NCBI RefSeq assembly: GCF_009363655.1
Contig: NZ_CP045393.1
Location: forward strand, 2,914,001 to 2,978,000
DNA length: 64,000 bases
Source of the DNA: Roseovarius sp. THAF27
GTDB taxonomy: Bacteria; Pseudomonadota; Alphaproteobacteria; Rhodobacterales; Rhodobacteraceae
Direction of reading: 5' to 3'
In this document: one piece after another, positions 46,783-55,073 of the stretch
How the letters are laid out: every line of letters starts with the position of its first letter
Position numbering within the stretch: position 1 is the first letter of the stretch
Translations under genes and position numbers: made by a program
The notes under the pieces: model-generated
Told to the model about the DNA's origin: nothing
The model's database searches: none
What the model saw: the letters and a program-made list of their open reading frames with translations, nothing else

Positions 46783-47184
46783 GTGAGGGGCGAAAACGAT
46801 CCCCGACTGACGGTCTATTACGACGGCTCCTGCCCGCTCTGCCGTGCCGAGATCGGTTTTTACTGCAAACGCGACCGGGCAGGCCGCATCGCCTTCACCG
46901 ATATCTCGCGCAGCGCCGACGATCCGGCACCCGACCTTGACCGCGAGGCCGCAATGGGCCGCTTCCACACCCGCCGCCCCGATGGCACTCTGGTGTCCGG
47001 CGCCGCCGGCTTTTTCGAGGTTTGGAAGCGCCTGCCCGGCTGGCGCCACCTTGCCAGGCTGTCACGCATCCCCGGCGTCGTGCCGGTGGCCGAACTGGCC
47101 TACCGCGCCTTTTTGCGGCTGCGCCCGGCGCTTGTCCGTCTCCTCGGCCCTCGGCTGGAAGACCGCACCGAGGGCACACGATGA
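46783..47184 (+). CDS. DUF393/DCC thiol-disulfide oxidoreductase-family protein
   Basis: This is a 133-aa protein starting at GTG 46783, two bases after the regulator stop. The diagnostic N-terminal motif YYDGSCPLCRAEI (DGxCPxC) gives the family name DCC; the two cysteines could do thiol-disulfide chemistry. Downstream segments (DGTLVSGAAGFFEVWKRLPG and VVPVAELAYRAFLRLRP) are conserved in the family. It overlaps the ABC1-kinase gene by ATGA. The exact role is not known in the family; the neighbours suggest redox or quinone-related metabolism. Confidence 0.85.
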   Translation: MRGENDPRLTVYYDGSCPLCRAEIGFYCKRDRAGRIAFTDISRSADDPAPDLDREAAMGRFHTRRPDGTLVSGAAGFFEVWKRLPGWRHLARLSRIPGVVPVAELAYRAFLRLRPALVRLLGPRLEDRTEGTR

Positions 47185-48509
47185 ACGACCAGAACCCGCC
47201 TGACCGCAAGCGCGCCGCGCGGGTTCCCACCGGGCGGTTTTCGCGCATGGCCCGCACCGGCGGCATGGCGACCGCGCTGGCGGGCAATATCGCCACCCGC
47301 GGCGGATGGGACTTGCTGCGCGGCCGCAAACCCCGCCTGCAGGACCTGCTGATGACACCGTCCAACGTCACCCGCGTGGCCGACCATCTGGCCAACATGC
47401 GCGGCGCCGCCATGAAGGCGGGTCAGCTTCTGTCGATGGAAACCGCCGACATGCTGCCGCCCGAACTGACCCAGATCCTTGCCCGCCTGCGCGCCGATGC
47501 CCAGTTCATGCCGCCTTCGCAGCTGAAGAAAGTTCTGGCCGCCAACTGGGGCCGCGATTTCCTGCGCCATTTCAAACGCTTCGACGTACATCCCATTGCC
47601 GCGGCCTCCATCGGGCAGGTCCACCGCGCACAGACCCGCGATGGCTGCGACCTTGCGATCAAGGTGCAATATCCCGGCATCCGCGACAGCATCGACAGCG
47701 ACATGCGCAACCTCGGCCTGATCCTGCGCCACTCCGGCATGATGCCCGCCAGCTTCGACACGGACCGGATGCTAACCGACGCGGCGGCGCAACTGCACGA
47801 GGAAACGGATTACACCCGCGAGGCCGCCGCCCTCACCCGTTTCCGCGCCCACCTTGCCGACGACAGCGATTTCATACTGCCCGAGGTCCAGCACGACCTC
47901 AGCACACGCGACATCCTAGCCATGACCTATGTCGAAGGCCAGAGCATCGACGCCGCCGCCGACATGGACCAGCCCACCCGCGACCGCATCGCCACGGCGC
48001 TCATCACGCTCACCTTGCGCGAGCTGTTCGAGTTGCACGACATGCAGACCGACCCCAATTTCGCCAACTACCGCTACCAGCCCGACACGGGCCGTATCGT
48101 CCTTCTGGATTTCGGCGCGACGCTTCAATTCGAGCCCGAGCGCGTGGGCAGCTATCGCGCCCTCTTCAACGCCGCGCTCAGCGGCGACATGGACGCCGCC
48201 TGGGACGCAATGATCGCCATCGGCCTCGTCGGCACCGACACCACCGCCACGGACCGCGCCCATATCCTGCGGCTTTTCGAACTCGCCGCCGAACCCTTGC
48301 GCCAGGGCGGCACGCTCGATTTCGCCACCTGCGGCCTCTTGGCCCGCCTGCGCCGCGAGGGGCTGCTTCTGGCCGACGAGCAGGTCGATATCCATGCGCC
48401 GCCCACCGACACGCTCTTGCTGCAACGCAAGGTTCTGGGCTGCTATCTGCTGGCCGAACGGCTCCGCGCCAGGGTCGATCTCGACCCGATCCTTGCGCGT
48501 TTCGCCTGA
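47181..48509 (+). CDS. ABC1/UbiB-family atypical kinase-like protein
   Basis: This is a 442-aa protein of the ABC1/ADCK/AarF group, linked in many organisms to quinone biosynthesis or lipid handling. The KxGQ motif is present (RGAAMKAGQLLSMETADMLP), as are AAASIGQVHRA (the Ala-rich nucleotide loop of the family), AIKVQYPGIRDSIDSDMRNL, the ExD motif in EETDYTREA, and catalytic-loop remnants DPNFANYRY with LLDFGA. The DPNFANYRY form in place of HxDPHPGN is typical of this bacterial subgroup. No C-terminal membrane helices are evident. The start at 47181 follows the ATGA overlap. Confidence 0.9.
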   Translation: MNDQNPPDRKRAARVPTGRFSRMARTGGMATALAGNIATRGGWDLLRGRKPRLQDLLMTPSNVTRVADHLANMRGAAMKAGQLLSMETADMLPPELTQILARLRADAQFMPPSQLKKVLAANWGRDFLRHFKRFDVHPIAAASIGQVHRAQTRDGCDLAIKVQYPGIRDSIDSDMRNLGLILRHSGMMPASFDTDRMLTDAAAQLHEETDYTREAAALTRFRAHLADDSDFILPEVQHDLSTRDILAMTYVEGQSIDAAADMDQPTRDRIATALITLTLRELFELHDMQTDPNFANYRYQPDTGRIVLLDFGATLQFEPERVGSYRALFNAALSGDMDAAWDAMIAIGLVGTDTTATDRAHILRLFELAAEPLRQGGTLDFATCGLLARLRREGLLLADEQVDIHAPPTDTLLLQRKVLGCYLLAERLRARVDLDPILARFA

Positions 48510-48511
48510 TT

Positions 48512-48652
48512 TCAGCCCCGCGCCCGCTTGCAGCGTTCCGAGCAATAGCGCACCTCGTCCCAGACCTTCTCCCACTTCTTGCGCCAAGCGAAAGGCCGCC
48601 CGCAGGCCGCGCAAACCTTGGTCGGCAAGTCCGATTTCCGCCGCATCTTCAT
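48512..48652 (-). CDS. DUF2256 small zinc-binding protein
   Basis: This 46-aa protein is transcribed convergently with the ABC1-kinase gene, ending just 2 bases from its stop. Its sequence begins [20 protein letters not shown] and ends [13 protein letters not shown], giving two Cys pairs (CxxC and CxxxC) and the [18 protein letters not shown] block that defines DUF2256. It is rich in Lys and Arg. Function is unknown in the family; nucleic-acid or protein binding through a zinc finger is plausible. Confidence 0.88.
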   Translation of the reverse strand: MKMRRKSDLPTKVCAACGRPFAWRKKWEKVWDEVRYCSERCKRARG

Positions 48653-48872
48653 GGTCTTCGCCGTTCCTCTTCCACAGGGCTCCGCAGGCCAACGATAGCC
48701 CGTATCGCCCGCGCGTCACCCCGCCTCCACGCCCGTCCTGCCGGTTTCGCCTTCCGTTTTTCAAGTGACGTGAAGGCATCTTCCCATTCGTTTGCTTGCA
48801 GAGCCGGAACACTAAGTTATGTTTTCGGGATCAGCCCGAGGATCAACCCGGGCGATATCCAGGGAGATATTC

Positions 48873-50453
48873 ATGAAAACCAAGACAGTCCTTGCCGCCG
48901 CACTTCTCGCTTCCACGGCGATGACCGGCGCCTCGGCCGAAACGCTGCGATGGGCCCGCGCGGGCGACTCGCTGACGCTCGACCCCCACGCCCAGAACGA
49001 AGGGCCGACGCACACTCTTTCGCACCAGATCTACGAGCCGCTGATCATCCGCGACCACTCGGGCGAGTTTCAGGCCGCGCTGGCGACCGACTGGGCGCCC
49101 AAGGAAGGCGACCCGAACGTCTGGGTCTTCAACCTGCGTCAGGGCGTCACCTATCACGACGGCGCCGATTTCACCGCCGAGGATGTGGTCTTTTCGATCA
49201 ACCGCGCCAAGTCCGAAACATCGGCGATGAAGGAACTCCTGACCTCGATCACCGAGGTGCGCGCCGTTGACGACCACACCGTCGAGTTCGTCACCGACGG
49301 CCCCAACCCGATCCTTCCGGCCAACCTCACCAACCTTTTCATGATGGACAAGGGCTGGGCTGAGGAGAACGACGCCGTCGCCGTGCAGGACGTTGCGGGC
49401 GGCGAAACCACCTTCGCCTCGTCCAACACCAACGGCACCGGCGCCTTTACCCTGGTCAGCCGCGAACCCGACGTGAAGACCGTGCTGGAAGCCAACGAGA
49501 ATTACTGGGGCAAGGACGAGTTCCCCCTGGACGTGACCGAAATCGTCTACACGCCGATCCAGAACGCCGCCACCCGCGTGGCAGCGCTGCTCTCGGGCGA
49601 GGTCGACTTTATCCAGGACGTTCCCGTTCAGGACCTGGGCCGCGTCGGCGACACTGACGGCCTCGTGGTCAAGACCGCGCCGCAGAACCGGGTGATCTTC
49701 TTCGGCATGAACATGGGCTCCGACGATATCGAGAATGACGACGTCGATGGTGCCAACCCGCTGGCCGACGCCAAGGTGCGCAAGGCCATGTCCATGGCCA
49801 TCAACCGCGACGCCATCAAGCAGGTCGTCATGCGCGAGCAATCCCAGCCCGCGGGTATGATCGCCCCGCCCTTCGTAAACGGCTGGAACGAGGAAATGGA
49901 CAGCAGCGCCACCACCGACATCGAGGCCGCCAAGGCCCTGATGGAGGAGGCCGGCTATGGCGACGGCTTCAGCATCCAGCTTGACTGCCCGAACGACCGC
50001 TACGTCAATGACGAGGCGATCTGCCAGGCCGCTGTCGGGATGCTGGCGCAGATCGGCGTCACCGTGAACCTCGATGCCAAGCCCAAGGCGCAGCACTTCC
50101 CGCTGATCGAGAACGGCGAGACGGATTTCTACATGCTGGGCTGGGGCGTTCCGACCTACGATTCGGAATACATCTTCAACTTCCTCGTCCACACCCGCGG
50201 CGAGGAACGCGGCAGCTGGAACGGCACGGGCTATTCCAATTCCGATCTTGACGCCAAGATCGTCAGCCTCGCCTCGGAAACCGATCTCGAGGCGCGCAAC
50301 GCCACGATCAACGAGATCTGGCAGGTGGTTCAGGACGAACAGCTCTACATCCCGATCCACCACCAGGTGCTGAACTGGGGCATGACCGACGCGGTCGGCA
50401 CCGAGGTCAGCCCCGAGGACGATCCCAAGTTCAAATTCTTCGAGATGAACTAA
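48873..50453 (+). CDS. Peptide-type ABC transporter substrate-binding protein (DppA/OppA family, SBP_bac_5)
   Basis: This is a 526-aa periplasmic binding protein. A Sec signal peptide covers residues 1-22 (ending TGASA). The family signature is WVFNLRQGVTYHDGADFTAE, and VRKAMSMAINRDAIKQVVM with TGYSNSDLDAKI is usual for dipeptide/oligopeptide SBPs. ATG 48873 follows AGGGAG at 48861. A strong hairpin lies directly after the stop, before the permease genes. It heads a dppABC-(antisense gene)-dppDF-like operon. Ligands are probably di- or oligopeptides, but related proteins bind nickel, haem or sugars. Confidence 0.92.
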   Translation: MKTKTVLAAALLASTAMTGASAETLRWARAGDSLTLDPHAQNEGPTHTLSHQIYEPLIIRDHSGEFQAALATDWAPKEGDPNVWVFNLRQGVTYHDGADFTAEDVVFSINRAKSETSAMKELLTSITEVRAVDDHTVEFVTDGPNPILPANLTNLFMMDKGWAEENDAVAVQDVAGGETTFASSNTNGTGAFTLVSREPDVKTVLEANENYWGKDEFPLDVTEIVYTPIQNAATRVAALLSGEVDFIQDVPVQDLGRVGDTDGLVVKTAPQNRVIFFGMNMGSDDIENDDVDGANPLADAKVRKAMSMAINRDAIKQVVMREQSQPAGMIAPPFVNGWNEEMDSSATTDIEAAKALMEEAGYGDGFSIQLDCPNDRYVNDEAICQAAVGMLAQIGVTVNLDAKPKAQHFPLIENGETDFYMLGWGVPTYDSEYIFNFLVHTRGEERGSWNGTGYSNSDLDAKIVSLASETDLEARNATINEIWQVVQDEQLYIPIHHQVLNWGMTDAVGTEVSPEDDPKFKFFEMN

Positions 50454-50460
50454 GCCAATC

Positions 50461-50486
50461 GCGGGCGGCCTTCCGGGGCCGCCCGC
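50461..50486 (+). terminator. Hairpin after the peptide-binding protein gene
   Basis: A 10-bp inverted repeat (GCGGGCGGCC / GGCCGCCCGC) with a 6-base loop lies 7 bases after the stop codon. No T-run follows, so partial termination or mRNA protection is likely. Confidence 0.65.
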
Positions 50487-50541
50487 CTGCCGTCACAGCC
50501 AGCAAAATAACCGCGCGTGACGACCGCTTCGGGGACGAAAC

Positions 50542-51528
50542 ATGCTAGCTTACATCATCCGGCGCGTGGCCCAGTCCGCGCTCGTGCTTCTCGTGGTGGG
50601 CCTCGTGGCCTTCGCCATGTTCCGCTTCGTCGGCGATCCGGTCGACAACATGCTGGGACAGGAACGCACCGTCGCCGATATCGAGCGCCTGCGTTCGGAA
50701 CTCGGCCTCGATCAGAATTTCGTTGTCCAGTACTACAAGTTCCTGACCAACGCCGTTCAGGGCAATTTCGGACTCAGCTATCGCCAGGGGCGGCCCGTGG
50801 CCGACATCCTGATCGAACGCCTGCCCGCCACGCTGGAACTGGCCTTCGTGTCGGGGCTGCTGGCACTGATCGGCGGCATCGGGCTTGGCATCTATACCGC
50901 GATCCGAAGGCGCGGGATTTCGGCCAATGTCATCATGACGCTGTCGCTGATCGGGGTCTCGCTGCCCACCTTCCTGATCGGCATCCTGCTGATCTATGTT
51001 TTTTCGGTCGAGCTTGGCTGGCTGCCCAGCTTCGGACGCGGCGAGGTCACCTGGGTCAACGGCTGGTCCACCGGGTTTCTGACGAAATCCGGCCTGCAGG
51101 CGCTGATCCTGCCCGCGATCACGCTGGGCCTTTACCAGATGACGCTGATCATGCGGCTGGTGCGGACCGAGATGCTCGAGGTGCTGCGCATGGACTATAT
51201 CCGCTTCGCCCGCGCCCGCGGCATTCGTGAACGCGCCATCAACTTTCGCCACGCGCTGAAGAACACGCTGGTGCCCGTCATCACAATCACCGGGCTTCAG
51301 CTGGGCTCCATCATCGCCTTCGCCATCATCACCGAAACGGTGTTCCAGTGGCCCGGCGTCGGGCTCTTGTTCATCAACGCGATCCAGTTCGTCGATATCC
51401 CCGTGATGGCCGCCTACCTGATGATGATCTCCGTCATGTTCGTGGGCATCAACCTCATCGTCGACATGCTCTATTTCGCCATCGACCCGCGCCTGCGCGT
51501 CGACCGGTCCGCGGCAGGAGGCCACTGA
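50542..51528 (+). CDS. Peptide ABC transporter permease (DppB-like)
   Basis: This is a 328-aa inner-membrane permease. Family features are the N-terminal helix MLAYIIRRVAQSALVLLVVG, the periplasmic segment DPVDNMLGQERTVADIERLR ending in GNFGLSYRQGRPVADIL, and the ATPase-contacting EAA loop around DYIRFARARGIRERAINFRH followed by ALKNTLVPVITITGLQLGSI. Six helices are visible. The stop overlaps the next start (TGATG), so the two permease genes are coupled. Confidence 0.93.
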   Translation: MLAYIIRRVAQSALVLLVVGLVAFAMFRFVGDPVDNMLGQERTVADIERLRSELGLDQNFVVQYYKFLTNAVQGNFGLSYRQGRPVADILIERLPATLELAFVSGLLALIGGIGLGIYTAIRRRGISANVIMTLSLIGVSLPTFLIGILLIYVFSVELGWLPSFGRGEVTWVNGWSTGFLTKSGLQALILPAITLGLYQMTLIMRLVRTEMLEVLRMDYIRFARARGIRERAINFRHALKNTLVPVITITGLQLGSIIAFAIITETVFQWPGVGLLFINAIQFVDIPVMAAYLMMISVMFVGINLIVDMLYFAIDPRLRVDRSAAGGH

Positions 51529-52484
51529 TGACCGATACCCCCGTCACACCCCCGGCGCCGAAAGTGCGCGACAGCCGCTTCCGCCGCATCTGGGACAGCG
51601 ATTTCATGTGGTCCTTCCGGCACGCGCCGGTGGCCATCGCCTCTTTCGCGGTGGTGCTGATCCTGATCCTGTCGGCTGTCTTCGCGCCGCTCATCGCGCC
51701 TTTCGATCCGTTCAACCCGGCCTCGCTCAACCTGATGAACGGCTTCACGCCGCCGGGCGAGGCCAACGCCTTTACCGGCGACACCTTCATCCTCGGGACC
51801 GACGACCAGGGCCGCGACGTGTTTTCAACCATCCTTTACGGAATGCGCATCTCACTCTTCGTGGGCTTCGCGGCCGTGTTCCTCGCCATGCTGATCGGCG
51901 TCACGCTGGGCCTTCTGGCGGGCTATGTCGGCGGCTGGACCGAGACGATCATCATGCGCATCGCCGACGTGCAGCTGACCTTTCCGGCGATCCTTGTCGC
52001 GATGCTGATCTTCGGCATCGCCAAGGGCATCACGCCCCCCGCCTATCGCGACCAGATGGCGCTCTGGGTGCTGATCTTGGCCATCGGCCTGTCCGACTGG
52101 GTGCAGTTCGCCCGCGTCGTGCGCGGCACGACGCTGGTGGAGAAAAACAAGGAATATGTCCAGGCCGCCCGCCTGATCGGCCGCTCGCCCTTCATCATCA
52201 TGCTCAGGCATATCCTGCCCAACGTGCTGAACCCGGTGCTGGTCATCGCCACGATTTCGCTGGCGCTCGCCATCATCGCCGAGGCCACGCTCAGCTTTCT
52301 GGGCGTCGGCGCGCCCCCCACCAAACCCTCGCTCGGCACGCTCATCCGCATCGGGCAGGAGTTCATGTTCTCAGGCGAATGGTGGATCCTGCTCTTCCCC
52401 GCGGGCACCCTGCTGGCGCTGGCGCTGTCGATCAACCTTCTGGGCGACTGGCTGCGCGACGCATTGAACCCGAGGCTGAGATGA
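51528..52484 (+). CDS. Peptide ABC transporter permease (DppC-like)
   Basis: This is a 318-aa inner-membrane permease and partner of the previous gene. The N-terminal cytoplasmic part precedes the first helix (PVAIASFAVVLILILSAVFA), and LGTDDQGRDVFSTILYGMRI is the DppC hallmark. The EAA loop is KNKEYVQAARLIGRSPFIIM, then LRHILPNVLNPVLVIATISL and ATLSFLGVGAPPTKPSLGTL. The start at 51528 is fixed by the one-base overlap with the dppB stop. The ATPase genes follow after a 400-bp gap that holds an opposite-strand small gene. Confidence 0.93.
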   Translation: MTDTPVTPPAPKVRDSRFRRIWDSDFMWSFRHAPVAIASFAVVLILILSAVFAPLIAPFDPFNPASLNLMNGFTPPGEANAFTGDTFILGTDDQGRDVFSTILYGMRISLFVGFAAVFLAMLIGVTLGLLAGYVGGWTETIIMRIADVQLTFPAILVAMLIFGIAKGITPPAYRDQMALWVLILAIGLSDWVQFARVVRGTTLVEKNKEYVQAARLIGRSPFIIMLRHILPNVLNPVLVIATISLALAIIAEATLSFLGVGAPPTKPSLGTLIRIGQEFMFSGEWWILLFPAGTLLALALSINLLGDWLRDALNPRLR

Positions 52485-52519
52485 CCGGGCTTACACTCAT
52501 CCCCGGCACCAATGCGGCG

Positions 52520-52693
52520 TCAGCCTTCCGTGCGGCCCGTCTCGCGCGCGTCGGTGCACCAGCGGTCCTCGACGATGTGCCATTCGACATCGCCATCGGT
52601 CGCGTGGATGGTCACTTTCGCCTCTTCCGAGGTCACCGCCTCGGGCCCGATCATCGTCAGGAACAGGGCGAAGGCTTCGCTGGTCAGGCACAT
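52520..52693 (-). CDS. Small protein of unknown function on the opposite strand inside the peptide transporter operon
   Basis: This is a 57-aa protein starting MCLTSEAFALFLTMIGPEAV. AAGGAGAG sits 7 bases before ATG 52693, an excellent ribosome site. The amino acid composition is balanced (Ile, Val, Glu, Thr, Trp), unlike the Arg-rich shadow frames around it. I recognise no motif; a strand pattern (AKVTIHATDGDVEWHIVEDR) suggests a small beta-rich fold. It lies in the gap between dppC and dppD and points against the operon. It may be an independent gene or part of an antisense transcript. Confidence 0.6.
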   Translation of the reverse strand: MCLTSEAFALFLTMIGPEAVTSEEAKVTIHATDGDVEWHIVEDRWCTDARETGRTEG

Positions 52694-52884
52694 GGGCACT
52701 CTCCTTTTTCTGCGTGGTCGCCCTCTCCGGCACGGGCCTCGCACGGCCTCTGCCGCCTTCTCGCCATGGCGTCTTACCATCGTGCGGCGGCGCTGCATGA
52801 CCAATCGTTAAGATACAGCACGCTCCCCTCCTGTCCCGAAAAACGTGGACACAAGCCCGTGAGACAGACGAAAGACGCAACCGC

Positions 52885-53880
52885 ATGACCGACACACCCG
52901 TCCTTTCCGTTCGCGACCTGACCGTGGAAATCCCCACCCGGCACGGCATTCTGCGCCCCGTGGATCAGGTCAGCTATGACATCCGCGCGGGCGAGATCCT
53001 TGGCGTCGTGGGCGAATCCGGCGCCGGCAAATCCATGACCGGCAACGCCGTGATCGGCCTGCTGGACCCGCCCGCCCGCATCACCGGAGGCGAGGTACTG
53101 CTCAAGGGCGAGCCAATCCACGACATCCCGCGCGCCAAACTGCGCCGCCTGCGAGGCAAGCATATGGGCATGATCTTTCAGGACCCGCTCACCTCGCTCA
53201 ACCCGCTTCTGACCATCGGCGACCAGCTGACCGAGACCATCACCGAGCACCTGAACGTGGGCCAGGACGAGGCCCGCAAACGCGCCATCGCGGCGCTCGA
53301 TGAGGTCGGCATCCCCGCCGCCTCGGCCCGCATCGGCAGCTACCCGCACGAGTTCTCCGGCGGGATGCGCCAGCGCGTGGTCATCGCCCTCGCGCTTTGC
53401 GCCGAGCCGGAACTGGTCATCGCGGACGAGCCCACCACCGCGCTCGACGTTTCGGTCCAAGCCCAGATCGTGGCGCTTCTGAAGCGGCTCTGCCGCGAGC
53501 GCGGCGTCGCCGTCATGCTGGTCACCCACGACATGGGCGTGATCGCCGAAGCCGCCGACCGCGTCGCCGTCATGTATGCCGGTCGCCTGGCCGAACTTGG
53601 CCCGGTGCGCGAGGTCATCACCAACGCCCGCCATCCCTATACCGCGGGCCTGATGGCCTCGACCCCGCTGGCAAGCGTGGGGCAAAAGCGCCTGAAGCAG
53701 ATCCCCGGCGCCATGCCCCGCCTCGGCGCCCTGCCAGACGGCTGCGCCTTCCATCCGCGCTGCGAGTATGCGCAGGACAAATGCCGCCGCGAGCCCGGCC
53801 CCAGCCTTCGGGCCTGCGATGGCCGCGCCGCCTGCTGGTTCCCGCTCGGCACCACGCAAAAGGAGGACACCGTCGCATGA
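52885..53880 (+). CDS. Peptide ABC transporter ATPase (DppD-like)
   Basis: This is a 331-aa ATPase. Walker A is GVVGESGAGKSMTGNAVIGL, the Q-loop region is IFQDPLTSLNPLLTIGDQL, the signature is HEFSGGMRQRVVIALAL, and Walker B is PELVIADEPTTALDVSVQAQ. The C-terminal oligopeptide-transporter tail has CAFHPRCEYAQDKCRREPGP (Cys-rich, an Fe-S-like site in DppD/OppD homologues). It overlaps dppF by ATGA. The ribosome site at 52885 is weak. Confidence 0.93.
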   Translation: MTDTPVLSVRDLTVEIPTRHGILRPVDQVSYDIRAGEILGVVGESGAGKSMTGNAVIGLLDPPARITGGEVLLKGEPIHDIPRAKLRRLRGKHMGMIFQDPLTSLNPLLTIGDQLTETITEHLNVGQDEARKRAIAALDEVGIPAASARIGSYPHEFSGGMRQRVVIALALCAEPELVIADEPTTALDVSVQAQIVALLKRLCRERGVAVMLVTHDMGVIAEAADRVAVMYAGRLAELGPVREVITNARHPYTAGLMASTPLASVGQKRLKQIPGAMPRLGALPDGCAFHPRCEYAQDKCRREPGPSLRACDGRAACWFPLGTTQKEDTVA

Positions 53881-54842
53881 GCGCCCTGATCTCCATCCGC
53901 AACCTCACCCGCCGCTTCGACGTCTCGAAACCCTGGCTGAACCGGGTGATCGAACGGTTGAACAAGGCCTATCTGACCGCCGTCTCGGACGTGTCCTTCG
54001 ATATCGAGGAAAACAGCGTCTACGCGCTGGTCGGCGAAAGCGGCTCTGGCAAGTCCACCATCGGCAAGATCGTCGTCGGCCTCACGCCCCCGTCCGAGGG
54101 CAGCGTCGAGATCAACGGCACGGACCTCGCCACCGAGACCGACGCCGCCAAGATCGAAGCCGTCCGCGACGAGATCCAGATGATCTTTCAGGATCCCTAC
54201 GCCTCGCTCAACCCGCGCTGGCGGGTGCGCGACATCATCGCCGAACCCGTCGCGGCCAAGGGCGGCGACACCTCGGGGCTGGCCGAACGCCTGCTGGAAC
54301 AGGTCGGCCTGTCAGCGGCGGACGCCTCCAAGTACCCGCACGAATTCTCGGGCGGTCAGCGCCAGCGGATCTGCATCGCCCGCGCGCTCGCCTCTGAGCC
54401 CAAGATCATCGTCTGCGACGAGCCCACCTCGGCGCTCGACGTCTCGGTCCAAAGCCAAGTCCTGAACCTCATGTCCGACCTGCGCGAGGAATTCGGACTG
54501 ACCTATCTTTTCATCAGCCACGACCTCACCGTCGTGCGCCACATGGCCGACCGCATCGGCGTGCTTTATCTGGGCCGGCTGGTCGAGGAGGCGCCCCGCG
54601 ATGCGCTCTTCACCGACCCCAAGCATCCCTACACCCAGATGCTCTTTGACGCGGCCCCCCGCATGGATGCCTTCGGGCGCGAGGTCGATCCCCCCAAGGG
54701 CGAGATCCCCGACGCGATCAATCCGCCGCCCGGCTGCGCCTTTCATCCACGCTGCCCCATCGCCATCGACAGATGCAGCAAGGAACGCCCCCAGATGCGT
54801 CAGCTGGGCCAGACGCGCGTGGCCTGCCACCGGGCGGAATAA
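53877..54842 (+). CDS. Peptide ABC transporter ATPase (DppF-like)
   Basis: This is a 321-aa ATPase, the second of the heterodimer. Walker A is ALVGESGSGKSTIGKIVVGL, the Q-loop is IFQDPYASLNPRWRVRDII, the signature is HEFSGGQRQRICIARALASE, and Walker B is KIIVCDEPTSALDVSVQSQV. The C-terminal Cys-containing tail is GCAFHPRCPIAIDRCSKERP. The start at 53877 overlaps the dppD stop (ATGA). An insertion LNRVIERLNKAYLTAVSDVS between the first strands is usual in DppF. Confidence 0.93.
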   Translation: MSALISIRNLTRRFDVSKPWLNRVIERLNKAYLTAVSDVSFDIEENSVYALVGESGSGKSTIGKIVVGLTPPSEGSVEINGTDLATETDAAKIEAVRDEIQMIFQDPYASLNPRWRVRDIIAEPVAAKGGDTSGLAERLLEQVGLSAADASKYPHEFSGGQRQRICIARALASEPKIIVCDEPTSALDVSVQSQVLNLMSDLREEFGLTYLFISHDLTVVRHMADRIGVLYLGRLVEEAPRDALFTDPKHPYTQMLFDAAPRMDAFGREVDPPKGEIPDAINPPPGCAFHPRCPIAIDRCSKERPQMRQLGQTRVACHRAE

Positions 54843-54960
54843 CACAGCACGACTTTCCCGTTTATCACGCGACAGCCCGGGCGAATTCTGCGTCAGGCGC
54901 GGCTCCAGAAGGCCGTGCCAAAACGCGCGGTCCGCAGGTCCGCGCCAGGCGACCAGCTCG

Positions 54961-54993
54961 ACTTTACCACATATTGGAAAAATCACTTTACCA
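54961..54993 (+). promoter_or_regulatory. AT-rich direct repeats upstream of the TRAP transporter operon
   Basis: ACTTTACCA occurs twice, at 54961-54969 and 54985-54993, 24 bases apart start to start (a little over two helical turns), within the only AT-rich stretch (54955-55015) before dctP. This looks like a tandem activator or repressor site. The regulator is unknown. Confidence 0.45.
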
Positions 54994-55073
54994 ATTTGAC
55001 GGTTTTCCAGTACGCTCGGCCAGGCTGGACCCTTGGCAAAAATGGGGCCGGCCCACGAACTGGGAGGAATCAC

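Noticed and set aside
52497..52949. 150-codon minus-strand frame over the dppC-dppD gap
   Set aside because: Arg-rich shadow; the overlapping 57-aa frame has balanced composition and a ribosome site and is preferred.
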